Shown: piece by piece, positions 1-8,486 of the stretch
Layout: the number at the start of each line of letters is the position of its first letter
How positions within the stretch are numbered: position 1 is the first letter of the stretch
Assembly (NCBI RefSeq): GCF_000956545.1
Contig: NZ_JYIT01000074.1
Coordinates: 30,567 to 94,566 of the forward strand
Origin: Microbacterium azadirachtae
GTDB taxonomy: Bacteria > Actinomycetota > Actinomycetes > Actinomycetales > Microbacteriaceae
DNA length: 64,000 nt
Reading direction: 5' to 3'
Notes under the pieces: generated by a model
The model's input: only the letters and a program-made list of their open reading frames with translations
Database searches by the model: none
Told to the model about the DNA's origin: nothing
Program-made: the position numbers and the translations under genes

Positions 1-559
1 TCGTCGCGCCGGGGAGCAGAGCGGTGACCGAGACGCCGGTGCCGCGAAGCTCTTCACGAATGCTCTCGGCGAAGGAGTAGCCAAACGCCTTCGATGGGCC
101 GTAGACCGTCTCGAAGGGGGTGGGTGTGGTGGCGCTGACGGACGACACGATGAGGATCTTGCCGTCGCCGTTGCGCACCATGTGCTGAACGACCCGCTTG
201 GCCATGTGCACCGTGCCCGTGATGTTGACGGCGATGATCGCGAACTCATCCTCGAGGGTGTTGTCAACGAATGCGCCGCCCCTCCCGATGCCGACGTTCA
301 GCGCGGCTGCGGCGACAGGTCGCCCCTGGCTCAGCGTGAACTCCCAGAAGCCCTCGACGCCCTCGAAGGTGGCGGCATCGCCTTGGTACGCGTATGCCTC
401 GACGCCGAGCTTCGTCAATCTGTCGGCGGATGCGAACACCCGCTCGCTCCGGCCGGAGATAGCGACGTCGTAGCCGTGCTCGGCGAACTGCGCCGCCAGT
501 TCGAACCCGATGCCGGACGACCCTCCGGTAACCAGGGAGAGGGGACGCGTGCTGGTCAT
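1..559 (-). CDS. SDR family oxidoreductase, 3' end beyond the window
   Basis: Short-chain dehydrogenase/reductase of unknown substrate. The visible first 186 codons carry the Rossmann glycine motif TGGSSGIG near residue 11, an NVG motif at the usual NAG position, a VSS strand and the catalytic YGPSK. The start at 559 is preceded by AAGGAG with a 5-nt spacer. The C-terminus lies outside the window. It is divergent from the XRE regulator at 970, a common arrangement in which the regulator controls the dehydrogenase. NAD(P)-dependent oxidation or reduction is known for the family; the substrate cannot be read from the sequence. Confidence 0.85.
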   Translation of the reverse strand, partial: MTSTRPLSLVTGGSSGIGFELAAQFAEHGYDVAISGRSERVFASADRLTKLGVEAYAYQGDAATFEGVEGFWEFTLSQGRPVAAAALNVGIGRGGAFVDNTLEDEFAIIAVNITGTVHMAKRVVQHMVRNGDGKILIVSSVSATTPTPFETVYGPSKAFGYSFAESIREELRGTGVSVTALLPGAT

Positions 560-634
560 AAGAACTCCTTCAATCTGCGTCGTGCGGACGCGTGCGGTGG
601 ATGACGACGAGCCGGATTGGAAGCGCTCGAAGAT

Positions 635-811
635 CTAGGAGCGGTCGGCGCCGCGGTGGTCCAAGAGAACGGCGCGCTCTCCGCCGACCTCAGCGAGGTC
701 TTGCAGCGCCTTCGAATCTTGAGCAGTCGCGACAACCGTGTTGCCACGACGCAGAGCTTCCCGCGCGACCTCGCGGCCGAAACTGCAAGACGCTCGCGTG
801 ATGAGCCAGGT
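635..811 (-). pseudogene. N-terminal remnant of a second SDR gene
   Basis: One minus-strand frame reads about 58 residues resembling the first beta-alpha-beta unit of an SDR: TWLITRASCSFGREVA, then NTVVATAQDSKALQDLAEVG, then a TAG stop. The usual TGASRGFG is altered to TRASCSFG. No start codon is in frame, because a TGA stop directly precedes the Thr codon. The rest of the gene is missing. It lies in the intergenic region between the intact SDR at 1-559 and its divergent regulator, which suggests a decayed neighbour or duplicate. Confidence 0.55.
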
Positions 812-969
812 TTGTCATGATGCCCATCACCATGTAAGGCAGCCGATGTTCCGGCTGTGCCATCTATCTGACGCGGATGCGAGGACACAAGGAAGGGAGA
901 GAGCACCGTAGGACAGCAAGACCCACCCTCACGCGTGCTCCGCTGCCGAAGCCGGCGGACAATAGGGCT

Positions 970-1830
970 ATGCCGAAGAACGAAGCGTTGAGCGAGTTCC
1001 TCACCAGCAAGCGCGCCGCGGTGAGCCCCACCGTAGCCGGGATCCCCGAGACTGGCCACCGACGCGTTCCCGGTCTTCGCCGCGAAGAGGTCGCTTTCCT
1101 GGCTGGCGTCAGCGTCGATTGGTACGTCCGGCTGGAGCAGGGGCGCCAGGTCACGCCGTCAGAGTCTGTCCTCGCCGCTATTGCCCGCATCCTGCGCCTG
1201 GACGATGCGGAACGCGACTATCTGTTCAACCTCGCACGCCCGACTCCAGGATTGAACAACCATTCGACTAAGCGGTCGCTGGTTCGCCCCGGGATTACCC
1301 GAATGATCCAGACTTTCGTCAACCAGCCCGCTTTCGTCCTCGGGCCTCGCATGGAAGTGCTCACAGGCAACGAGCTCGCCTGGGCCCTGCTCGCGGACTT
1401 CCCCACCATGGCTCCGGGCCACCGCAACCTTCTCCGTTGGATCATGACGGACCCGTCGACGCGCACCCTCTATGTCGATTGGGCGATCATCGCCGCAGAA
1501 CTCGTCGGAGTCCTCCAGCTCGAAGCGAGCGCGAACCCGGATGACGAGGAGATCGCCGCGCTCGTGGGCTCGCTGTCGACGTCCACTCCGGAATTCCGCC
1601 GCTGGTGGGCAACTCCCAATCCGCAAGGACGCACCGCCGGCACCAAGCGTTTCGACCACCCCATCGGCGGCCCGCTGACCATCGACTGGGAGGCATTCAC
1701 GATCCCCGACGACACCCAGCAGACACTCTTCGTCTACACCGCTGCAGACGCCAACTCCGCGGCCGCGCTTTCCCTTCTCGGAAGTTGGCGCGCGTCCCAG
1801 ATGACCAGCGCACGGGGGATGCCCGTGTGA
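970..1830 (+). CDS. XRE-family HTH regulator with MmyB-like ligand-binding domain
   Basis: DNA-binding regulator of 286 residues. The N-terminal HTH (about residues 10-75) has the RRVPGLRREEVAFLAGVS and WYVRLEQGR motifs typical of actinobacterial MmyB/MLTR-type XRE proteins. The C-terminal about 180 residues match the MmyB-like ligand-binding region. An upstream extension to 877 is open, but MPKNEALSEFL at 970 is the natural N-terminus for the family. Such proteins are usually encoded divergently from a single oxidoreductase gene that they control, here the SDR at 1-559. Confidence 0.88.
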   Translation: MPKNEALSEFLTSKRAAVSPTVAGIPETGHRRVPGLRREEVAFLAGVSVDWYVRLEQGRQVTPSESVLAAIARILRLDDAERDYLFNLARPTPGLNNHSTKRSLVRPGITRMIQTFVNQPAFVLGPRMEVLTGNELAWALLADFPTMAPGHRNLLRWIMTDPSTRTLYVDWAIIAAELVGVLQLEASANPDDEEIAALVGSLSTSTPEFRRWWATPNPQGRTAGTKRFDHPIGGPLTIDWEAFTIPDDTQQTLFVYTAADANSAAALSLLGSWRASQMTSARGMPV

Positions 1831-2366
1831 GCCTGCTCACATTCTTGACCTTGAATCTCGCCTGCAACGAGACCCGCTCTTCTCGCGATCCCAGCCGGAA
1901 CCCGCTGCTCAACAGCGCTGTCGCAGGGGCCGCGTCTGGACTGGCGGGTCATCGTCGCGCCGTGCAAGAACACTGTCGTACTCATCGGGCATCAACGTCG
2001 GGGACCTATGCTGCGACGACTCGAAGAGCAGGTCACCCTCGCAACCTCGCCAGCAGGTCTCATATTGGGCTCGAGATCGAGAGAACATCGTGCATCACCC
2101 TCGCTGGCTCCTGACGCGCATGCCGGAGTCGGCTATCAGGGCAGCACCACAGCTCAACGAACTCCTCACAAATGCTTTCATCCCACTGCTGGGCCCTCGT
2201 CACTTACACAAGCCTCACACCGGCCGCTCCAGGATTTCGATACGCGGTACACGGGAACAGGGGTCCTGCAATGAGCGATGTTCCGCCTCTTCTTCGCCGC
2301 GCTTCGAGACCTCGATCAGGGTCGCGCTTCCGAATCGCCCTTCGACGCCTATGCCCCATCGGAGTC
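1831..2366. other. Gene-poor stretch
   Basis: No coding frame with family-like sequence, tRNA or strong hairpin was recognised between the XRE stop and the end of the AraC pseudogene. Short open frames here have unbiased codon use and are treated as chance. It may hold 3' regulatory sequence or decayed DNA. Confidence 0.5.
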
Positions 2367-3394
2367 TCATCCCGATGACCCGGGACGCCCGTTCCCTGCA
2401 GACGCTGCCCTCAGCGCAGCGGCTCGGTATGCGGTTGGGGTCGGCAATTGCACCGCCTGAAAAGCTCTACGCATTCGCAGCGCGTCCCCGAAACCCGAAA
2501 TCTGTGCGATCTGCTCAATCGATGTCGGCCGGTGATTCGAGTCCGCGAGCAGGCGCCGCGCTTCCGTCAGGCGACGATCTCGTATCGCGTCCTTCACCCG
2601 CAGGCCCTTGCCCGCGAAGATCTGCTGGAGCCGTCGGGGCGACGTGCCAAGGAGGTTCGCGAGCTTACCGGAGGTGAAGTCGGGATCCATGTAGCGGGTG
2701 GACACGAGTGACATCGCCTCGGTGTATGTATCCCCATGGACCGTCCGCTGCAAGCGCTGCGCTCCCGCAGCGCCGAGCGTCGCTCCGATGATCATCTCGC
2801 CGAGCAGCTGCTCTGCGAAGTAGGTGTTGAGCGGATCCATGGGGGCGCTTCGCAGGATCGCGGCAGCGAATTCAGGATCGGCTCGGCAAGAGTCCCTTCC
2901 GCTCCGAAGGCGAGAGGCCACGTCGCCTTGTGCACGTCATACTCGCGGAGCAGTTCTACCGGGCATTCGACGAAGATGACACGGGCCCCAGGCGAGAACG
3001 TGCCAGAGTAGTCGTCTCCGGGGAGCAAGGCCAGTCCCGCTCCTGGGCCAAACGACGCATCGCCGGTACCCAAATGCAACGTGACCTGACCCGCCTCGAG
3101 TAGCCCCATGAACACGGTGACCTTCTGCGCGTCGTGATGGAGTCTGAACCGCCCGCCTCCGACCGTTGCGGAGACCACGTTGACCCGTCCCGTGAAAAAC
3201 GCCTCCCCGTCGATATGGATGTTGTGCGAGTCGGGCGTCCAGACGTGGAAGAGGCCAAGATCGTCTTCCCAAGCGGTGCCCATACCGTGTTCCAACCGAC
3301 CAGGAAGCATCGTGCCGTCGATGATCATCCGATCGCCGACGACAGTCCAATGAAACTGCCGATGCGTAGGGACTCGGATCGAACGCATCGACAT
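2367..3394 (-). pseudogene. AraC-family regulator, frameshifted
   Basis: Two overlapping minus-strand frames together encode an AraC protein. The N-terminal cupin-like part (from MSMRSIRVP at 3394) has DRMIIDGTMLPG, VWTPDSHNIH and EAFFTGRV. The C-terminal part has the two-helix DNA-binding domain with RRLQQIFAGKGL, IRDRRLTEARRLLAD and GFGDALRMRRAF. The frame changes near 2865-2880, around a shared EF/NS codon region, consistent with a single-base indel. The intact paralogue at 53868-54872 aligns across the whole length and shows what the joined protein would be. It lies 23 nt downstream of the LysE gene and was probably co-transcribed with it. A sequencing error cannot be excluded. Confidence 0.75.
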
Positions 3395-3417
3395 CCGCCC
3401 CTCCCTTCCGTTGCGTG

Positions 3418-4047
3418 TCATCCGAGCCGAAAAGCGATGAAGATCTGCTCGCCGAGGAGGAACGTACCGATCGCGGCAACGAGAATCCCGGAGACTCGAC
3501 CGACGATCCGCGCCAACTCGGGTCGCGTCGCCAGCACACGACGGGCTCCTGCGCCGACAACAAGGTACACCGCCGCGCACGTCAGAATGTGGATCGTTCC
3601 CAAGACAAGCATCTGAGCGGCCACAGGCCACGGCGATGTCGACGTCACAAACTGCGGAAGCAGGGTCACAAGAAGGAGCAGAACCTTCGGATTCAAACCG
3701 CTGATCCCCATTCCACGCACGAACTGTCCAATGACCGAAGCAGCGGCCTGATCTGCCGCATGCGGAGTCGACGGCTGTCGAGCCATGCTCACGCCGAGCC
3801 AGATCAGGTAGAGCGCGCCGCCCACTGTGAGCGCGGTGAGCACGACCGGCATCCCGGCAACCAGCGCCCCGACCCCGCCCGCCACCAGCATCACAACGAC
3901 CGTGTGCCCAGCGATCAACCCGCCCACCGAAGGGAGGATGCTCCTCTGCCTCAGCCCGGCCGCGATCGTGTACGCCCAGTCGGCGCCGGGGGTCATGATC
4001 AGCAACAGCGCGACGCCCCAAAATCCCATCAAGGTCGCGGGGGACAT
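3418..4047 (-). CDS. LysE/RhtB-family amino-acid exporter
   Basis: Integral membrane exporter of 209 residues with the LysE signature near the N-terminus (LLIMTPGADWAYTIAAGL) and about six hydrophobic segments. GISGLNPKVLLLLVTLLPQF is the conserved mid-protein motif. The start at 4047 has GGAG about 7 nt upstream. The family exports amino acids or similar metabolites by proton antiport. The divergent Lrp-type regulator at 4153 mirrors the LysG/Lrp-exporter pairing and suggests amino-acid-induced export; the substrate is unknown. Confidence 0.9.
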   Translation of the reverse strand: MSPATLMGFWGVALLLIMTPGADWAYTIAAGLRQRSILPSVGGLIAGHTVVVMLVAGGVGALVAGMPVVLTALTVGGALYLIWLGVSMARQPSTPHAADQAAASVIGQFVRGMGISGLNPKVLLLLVTLLPQFVTSTSPWPVAAQMLVLGTIHILTCAAVYLVVGAGARRVLATRPELARIVGRVSGILVAAIGTFLLGEQIFIAFRLG

Positions 4048-4136
4048 AGGGTAACTCCAGATAGCCTCATGGGAGAAGAAACTATGCGGTATCTAGTGAG
4101 AGGTGCTCCTCAATCTCCCCCAAATTCCGAATCATT

Positions 4137-4154
4137 ATGTAGATTCTTCTACAT
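4137..4154. promoter_or_regulatory. Palindromic operator over the Lrp start codon
   Basis: A perfect 7-bp inverted repeat with a 4-bp centre (ATGTAGA-TTCT-TCTACAT). It ends on the first two bases of the Lrp start codon, in the lysE-lrp divergent region. Symmetry and position fit a self-binding Lrp/AsnC site; binding is inferred. Confidence 0.55.
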
Positions 4155-4605
4155 GGATCGGGTTGATAGGGAGATTCTTCTCCATCTTCAGGAAGATGGG
4201 CGCTCGTCGTTGACCGACCTAGCGAAGACGCTTCGGATCAGCCTGTCCTCCTGTCACCGGCGCGTCCGCACGCTCGAGACTTCGGGCGTGATCTCCGGCT
4301 ATCGCGCTCAAGTCGACTCCTCCGTGATCGGATTCGCCTTCAACGCGCTCGTCTTCATCACGATGCGCAGCACAGCTCGCGCAGCGGTGGAAGCCTTCGA
4401 GAGCACCGTGATCACGATCCCTCAAGTGGTCCAGACCCAGCGCCTCTTCGGCGAGCCCGACTATCTGCTCCGCGTCGTGGCGGCTGATCTCACCGGGTTC
4501 CAGGAGCTGTACGACCAGCAGCTCTCGCAGCTTCCGGGCGTACAGAAGCTGACCTCCACCCTGGTCATGAAGTCCATCGCCCCGATCCAGGGCCTCCCGC
4601 TCTGA
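4153..4605 (+). CDS. Lrp/AsnC-family transcriptional regulator
   Basis: Regulator of 150 residues. MDRVDREILLHLQEDGRSSL is the classical Lrp N-terminus, with an HTH at about 20-45 (LAKTLRISLSSCHRRVRTLE). A RAM/AsnC ligand-binding domain follows, with FGEPDYLLRVVAADL. No Shine-Dalgarno sequence precedes the ATG, and the palindrome at 4137-4154 overlaps it, so the mRNA may be leaderless. The frame is open upstream to 3415, but that extension is low-complexity and antisense to lysE, so it was rejected. It probably controls the divergent LysE exporter. Confidence 0.9.
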   Translation: MDRVDREILLHLQEDGRSSLTDLAKTLRISLSSCHRRVRTLETSGVISGYRAQVDSSVIGFAFNALVFITMRSTARAAVEAFESTVITIPQVVQTQRLFGEPDYLLRVVAADLTGFQELYDQQLSQLPGVQKLTSTLVMKSIAPIQGLPL

Positions 4606-4772
4606 GAGCGGCTGCTCAACAGCTCTAGCGCCGGCACGGATCTCTCCCTCCAATCAATACCCGCAGTGTGGGAGTCAGTTTCCGAAGCTTTCGTCGATGG
4701 CGAACGCTGACGCTTCAGCCACGCCCGAGCATCGTCTTGTCGCACGAGCGACTACGACGCTTGGAGGAAGAA

Positions 4773-5477
4773 ATGCCCGAAGAGACCACCGCCGATCTCC
4801 CGCGACGCGACGGCCTGAGCCGCCGCCGTGTGGTCAAAGGGGCGGCATGGTCGCTGCCCGTGATCGCCGCGACAGTCGCCGTCCCCGCCCACGCCGCGTC
4901 CGGGAAGGCGAACATCGCTGTCACCAGTTCCTGCTTCGCGGGAACCACCGCGCTCGGCACCCAGCTCGGGCCCACCTGGGTGATGAAAGAGACGAACGGC
5001 GTAAACGCGGGGACCGTCGCGCTCACGGAGAAGCTGACCTTCACCTTCACGTCCGTGCTGACTGGGCCTCTCGGGTTCATCGCCATCTCGGGAGCTATCC
5101 CCGGGATCGTGACCTGGATCACTGTCCAGTCCGCTGGCGCAATCACAGCGCTCCCGTGGTATCAGACCAACGGATCCCAGCTGACGGTCCCACCGATCAA
5201 CCTCGATCCCGCCAACATCACCTCGGCGCTCGTGCCCGTCCAGAACCCGGACGGGACGTACTCGGTCCACTACACCCTGACCCGCAACGTCACCTGGAAC
5301 AACGTCGCCCCCCTGAGCGAAGCCCGCTACAGCTACCCGCTGAACCTCACGCCACCGCCCCTGCCCGGACTCAATGTCACCCAGAACTGGACGCTGACAT
5401 CAGGGCTGGCCGATGCGAACGCCGCGGACAACACCGGCGTGATCAACACCGCCCTTCTCGCCGCCTGCGCGGCGTGA
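4773..5477 (+). CDS. Tat-secreted protein of unknown function
   Basis: Secreted protein of 234 residues with no recognised family. The N-terminus carries a twin-arginine-type signal (SRRRVVKGAAWSLPVIAATV) ending near AHAASG, so Tat export is likely. The mature part is rich in Thr, Asn and Pro with predicted beta strands (LTEKLTFTFTSVLTGPLG, YTLTRNVTW), like an immunoglobulin-like surface domain, and lacks a sorting signal. GGAGG lies 5 nt upstream of the ATG. It precedes the pilus genes by about 440 nt and may be a secreted pilus accessory protein, but the intervening inverted repeat at 5513-5576 argues for separate transcription. Confidence 0.7.
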   Translation: MPEETTADLPRRDGLSRRRVVKGAAWSLPVIAATVAVPAHAASGKANIAVTSSCFAGTTALGTQLGPTWVMKETNGVNAGTVALTEKLTFTFTSVLTGPLGFIAISGAIPGIVTWITVQSAGAITALPWYQTNGSQLTVPPINLDPANITSALVPVQNPDGTYSVHYTLTRNVTWNNVAPLSEARYSYPLNLTPPPLPGLNVTQNWTLTSGLADANAADNTGVINTALLAACAA

Positions 5478-5512
5478 GTTATCGACCTGTGGACTCGGTC
5501 CCCTCCTAGACC

Positions 5513-5576
5513 GCTGGTGCGGACGATCTCGATGTATTCCCCAGACATCTTTCCCACATATTTCGTCCGCACCAGC
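5513..5576. repeat. 14-bp perfect inverted repeat with nested hairpin
   Basis: GCTGGTGCGGACGA (5513-5526) is perfectly complementary to 5563-5576. The 36-nt spacer contains a smaller GATGT/ACATC pair. Pyrimidine-rich sequence follows on the + strand. It could be a terminator for the Tat protein gene, or a small transposable or regulatory element. The role is inferred. Confidence 0.5.
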
Positions 5577-5920
5577 CTTTCCCTTTTCGCCGATCCAGCC
5601 CGCAGCCAGGCACGACCGACGTTACAAAATCCGGCGTGTGCCAGACGAGACGACGCGTTGATGTGCCGCAGGGCTGAGCCTGCGGGCCATGTGCGAGCCA
5701 GAGCTTCCGTACCCTAAACAGGCTTTCGCACTCCATCAGGCAATCTGCCATAGGCGTCATCGCCCCACCTCGCAAGACCGGTCCCTTCTTGTGACTCCGA
5801 AGCCGACGAAGTTTCGAAAGACCGGCTGTGGATGCGGCAACACCTGTTCCTAACGGACTTCCGAAACTCCCTGCCCATTCAGTTTCTGTGCCGTCTTGCA
5901 AAACCGACCCGAAACCCTCA
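5577..5920 (+). other. Leader region of the pilus operon
   Basis: About 340 nt without a convincing gene. It holds a hairpin CCGCAGG/CCTGCGG at 5666-5685 and repeated AAGACCGG words near 5774 and 5818. It is probably the promoter and 5' leader of the LPXTG gene at 5921. No known riboswitch class was recognised. Confidence 0.4.
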
Positions 5921-8416
5921 ATGAAAACCCGTCAAGTAGGCCGGGCGAAGAAGCGGTGCCGAGGCGACCGTAGCCCGTTTTCCTCATATGCGCGCCGCGG
6001 CGTGCTCACTCTTTGCGTAGCCGCCTTGCTGGTGCTGTCTTCCATGACCATCCAACGCGCGCAAGACGCGAACGCGACTGTCGCGGGTACGCCGGGAACA
6101 ACGCAGCCTGGTACGCCCGTATACACGGAAGACTTCTCGAACCACACTGCCGCATCGGGCGCCATCAATGTCATCGGGTACACCGGTGGGGCCGCAGCCG
6201 GCAACATGTCCTACACCGCAGATTGGCAGTACACGCCAGCGGCAGGCCAATGCAACGGCTGGATTCTCCGTTCAACCACGCCAACTCCGATGACCGACCT
6301 CGGATGCTACAACAATCAGTCGACGGCATGGGCGTCGCTTCAGGACATGGCGATACAGCTCGGCCTCGCGCAGGGTCAGACGTCTTCCCAAGCAGTTGCA
6401 AACCAGGCATTGTCTGAGTCGACCAACGCTCCCTCGGGCGCCATCGCGGCGGGAACGGAGCTTAAGACAGCTAGCGCAGGTGGTATACCTGCAGTGCCCG
6501 GCCATTATTACGCCATCTCCGGCTATTTCGCGGCTGCAAACTGCCCCGCTCAAGGTGGAAATTCCATTCCTCGCGAGACGCTCAGCATCATCATCAATGG
6601 AGCGATCACGCCACTTTCGAGCGGTCTAACGCCCTGTACAGACCTTACGAACTGGGGCGTACAGGTGAAGAAGCTGCAGTCCGCCGCGATCCAGATCCCC
6701 AGCGGATCGAACGCCTCGTTGGGCCTGTCGATCTACAACGCGACGGCGACAGGCAGCGGCAACGATGTGGCATTCGACCTTCCGCAGATCGTCGACGTGA
6801 CTCCACAGTTGGACAAGGCGTTCAGCCCAGCCCTGATCGCTCCTGGCCAGACCTCCACGGTGACGCTGACAGTCACGAACACCAGTGACCTGATGGCGAA
6901 AACGGACTGGAGCATCACCGATGCGCTTCCGGCAGGTCTTGTGATTGCCCCGAACCCGGCAGCGGGTGGCACCTGCGCACAGGCGGCGGGTAACGCGTTC
7001 GTCCGGACAGCCGTGGCAGGCAGCAACGTCTTCTCCGCCACGGGCGGAGACCTGGCCCTCAATCAGGCCTCGTGCACTCTTACGTTCGATGTGACTGCCG
7101 CCGCCGAGGGCACCTATATCAACGGGCCCGGCAACATCACCTCGAACCTGAACCCGCCCGCTAACGCCACACTCACGGTGCGCGCACCGCGCATCACCTT
7201 GAACAAGGCGCTTGCCACGCCGCGCGTAGCGGCCACCGACCAGTTCACGATGGCGATCCGCACGGGTGGAGCGTCCGGGACCGTCGTGAATAGCACTGCG
7301 AACTCGACCACCACGGGGGCCGGATCTACAGTCACCGCGGGAACAGGGACAACCGGTACGTACGTGGCAACAACTGGTACCGCATACAGCCTTACCGAGG
7401 CCTCTTCCGGGACCACGGTGTTGGGTAACTACTCCGCCACCATTAGCTGCACTGACATTGCTGGGCTACAGACCGGGTTGCCTAATGGTGCTGTCTACAA
7501 CCCCGCCGCACCCCCAACGATCACCCCGATCGCCGGCGTTAACATCGCCTGCACCATCACCAACAGTGCCCTGCCGATCCTCTCCTATAGCAAGGACGTC
7601 GATAAGGGCGCGGGGACGCTCGTGAATCCCGGGGACACCCTTACTTACACGCTCTCCATCGTGAATTCAGGGTCGGTTCCGTCAGCGACGATCGCCGCGT
7701 TCGATGACCTCACCAACGTTGTCTCCATGGCGTCCCTGAACACGAGCTCGATCACCATCACCCCCGCCGGTACCGGAGCCGCGACGTATGACGCGACGAC
7801 GAAGAAGCTGACCTGGACGGGAATCGTCCCAGCAAACACGACGATCCGCGTCTCCTACACCGTCACCGTCAACGCTGGAGCCTTCGGTCAACTCCGGAAC
7901 GCGTTCATGGGCAAAACCGTCACCAACCCGATCGGCGCCAGTCTGCAATGGCGGAAGATCGATGCCACCGTCGCGAAGAATGGACTCACCGCGGCTACGT
8001 GGACTCTGACCCCCGTGAACGGGGCAGGACAGCCCACGGGGACTGCTATCACCATCACGGACTGTGTCTCGACTCCCTGCACGGTGGCGGACACCGACCC
8101 GGCCGGTGGACAGTTCCTCGTGAAGGGGCTCGTTCCTGGGACCTACCAGCTTGTTGAAACCAAAGCTCCCAGCGGCTACGTGTTGAACCCCACGCCAATC
8201 AACGTCACCGTATCCGCGGCAACGCAGACCACGGTGCTCGCCGACGTCGTGAACCAACAGGCACCCCCCATCGTCTTGCCCCTGACCGGCGGCTTAGGGA
8301 CAGATGCCATCGCCTACGGCGCGACCGCGCTGCTGGGACTCGCCGCCGCACTGATCATCTGGCAGCTCCGCCGCCGACCACGCCTGGAGGAGGGGCAACG
8401 ACACGTGGCCCCCTGA
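5921..8416 (+). CDS. LPXTG-anchored SpaA-type surface or pilus tip protein
   Basis: Cell-wall surface protein of 831 residues. It has a basic N-terminus and a hydrophobic signal segment at about 25-45, then a beta-sandwich-like region starting at VYTEDFSN. DUF11-like modules follow (PQLDKAFSPALIAPGQTSTV and LSYSKDVDKGAGTLVNPGDT), then a SpaA-type prealbumin domain with E-box YQLVETKAPSGY (Glu at about 746). The C-terminus is a sorting signal, LPLTGG at about 786, with a hydrophobic span and an RRRPR tail. MKTRQVGR at 5921 is chosen because the upstream 31 codons lack signal-peptide character. It is the first LPXTG gene before the major pilin and sortase C, as tip or ancillary pilins usually are. 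Confidence 0.85.
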   Translation: MKTRQVGRAKKRCRGDRSPFSSYARRGVLTLCVAALLVLSSMTIQRAQDANATVAGTPGTTQPGTPVYTEDFSNHTAASGAINVIGYTGGAAAGNMSYTADWQYTPAAGQCNGWILRSTTPTPMTDLGCYNNQSTAWASLQDMAIQLGLAQGQTSSQAVANQALSESTNAPSGAIAAGTELKTASAGGIPAVPGHYYAISGYFAAANCPAQGGNSIPRETLSIIINGAITPLSSGLTPCTDLTNWGVQVKKLQSAAIQIPSGSNASLGLSIYNATATGSGNDVAFDLPQIVDVTPQLDKAFSPALIAPGQTSTVTLTVTNTSDLMAKTDWSITDALPAGLVIAPNPAAGGTCAQAAGNAFVRTAVAGSNVFSATGGDLALNQASCTLTFDVTAAAEGTYINGPGNITSNLNPPANATLTVRAPRITLNKALATPRVAATDQFTMAIRTGGASGTVVNSTANSTTTGAGSTVTAGTGTTGTYVATTGTAYSLTEASSGTTVLGNYSATISCTDIAGLQTGLPNGAVYNPAAPPTITPIAGVNIACTITNSALPILSYSKDVDKGAGTLVNPGDTLTYTLSIVNSGSVPSATIAAFDDLTNVVSMASLNTSSITITPAGTGAATYDATTKKLTWTGIVPANTTIRVSYTVTVNAGAFGQLRNAFMGKTVTNPIGASLQWRKIDATVAKNGLTAATWTLTPVNGAGQPTGTAITITDCVSTPCTVADTDPAGGQFLVKGLVPGTYQLVETKAPSGYVLNPTPINVTVSAATQTTVLADVVNQQAPPIVLPLTGGLGTDAIAYGATALLGLAAALIIWQLRRRPRLEEGQRHVAP

Positions 8417-8486
8417 CCCGCCGACCCACGTCTCCGATATCACCCGAAAACTCTCACTACAACCCACGAACAGACAAGGAACACTC

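Noticed and set aside
3415..4152. N-terminal extension of the Lrp gene
   Set aside because: The extension is antisense to lysE and the AraC start, and Lrp proteins begin at MDRVDREIL.
4597..4611. CCGCTCT-G-AGAGCGG over the Lrp stop
   Set aside because: The loop is too small for a stable terminator and there is no U-run.
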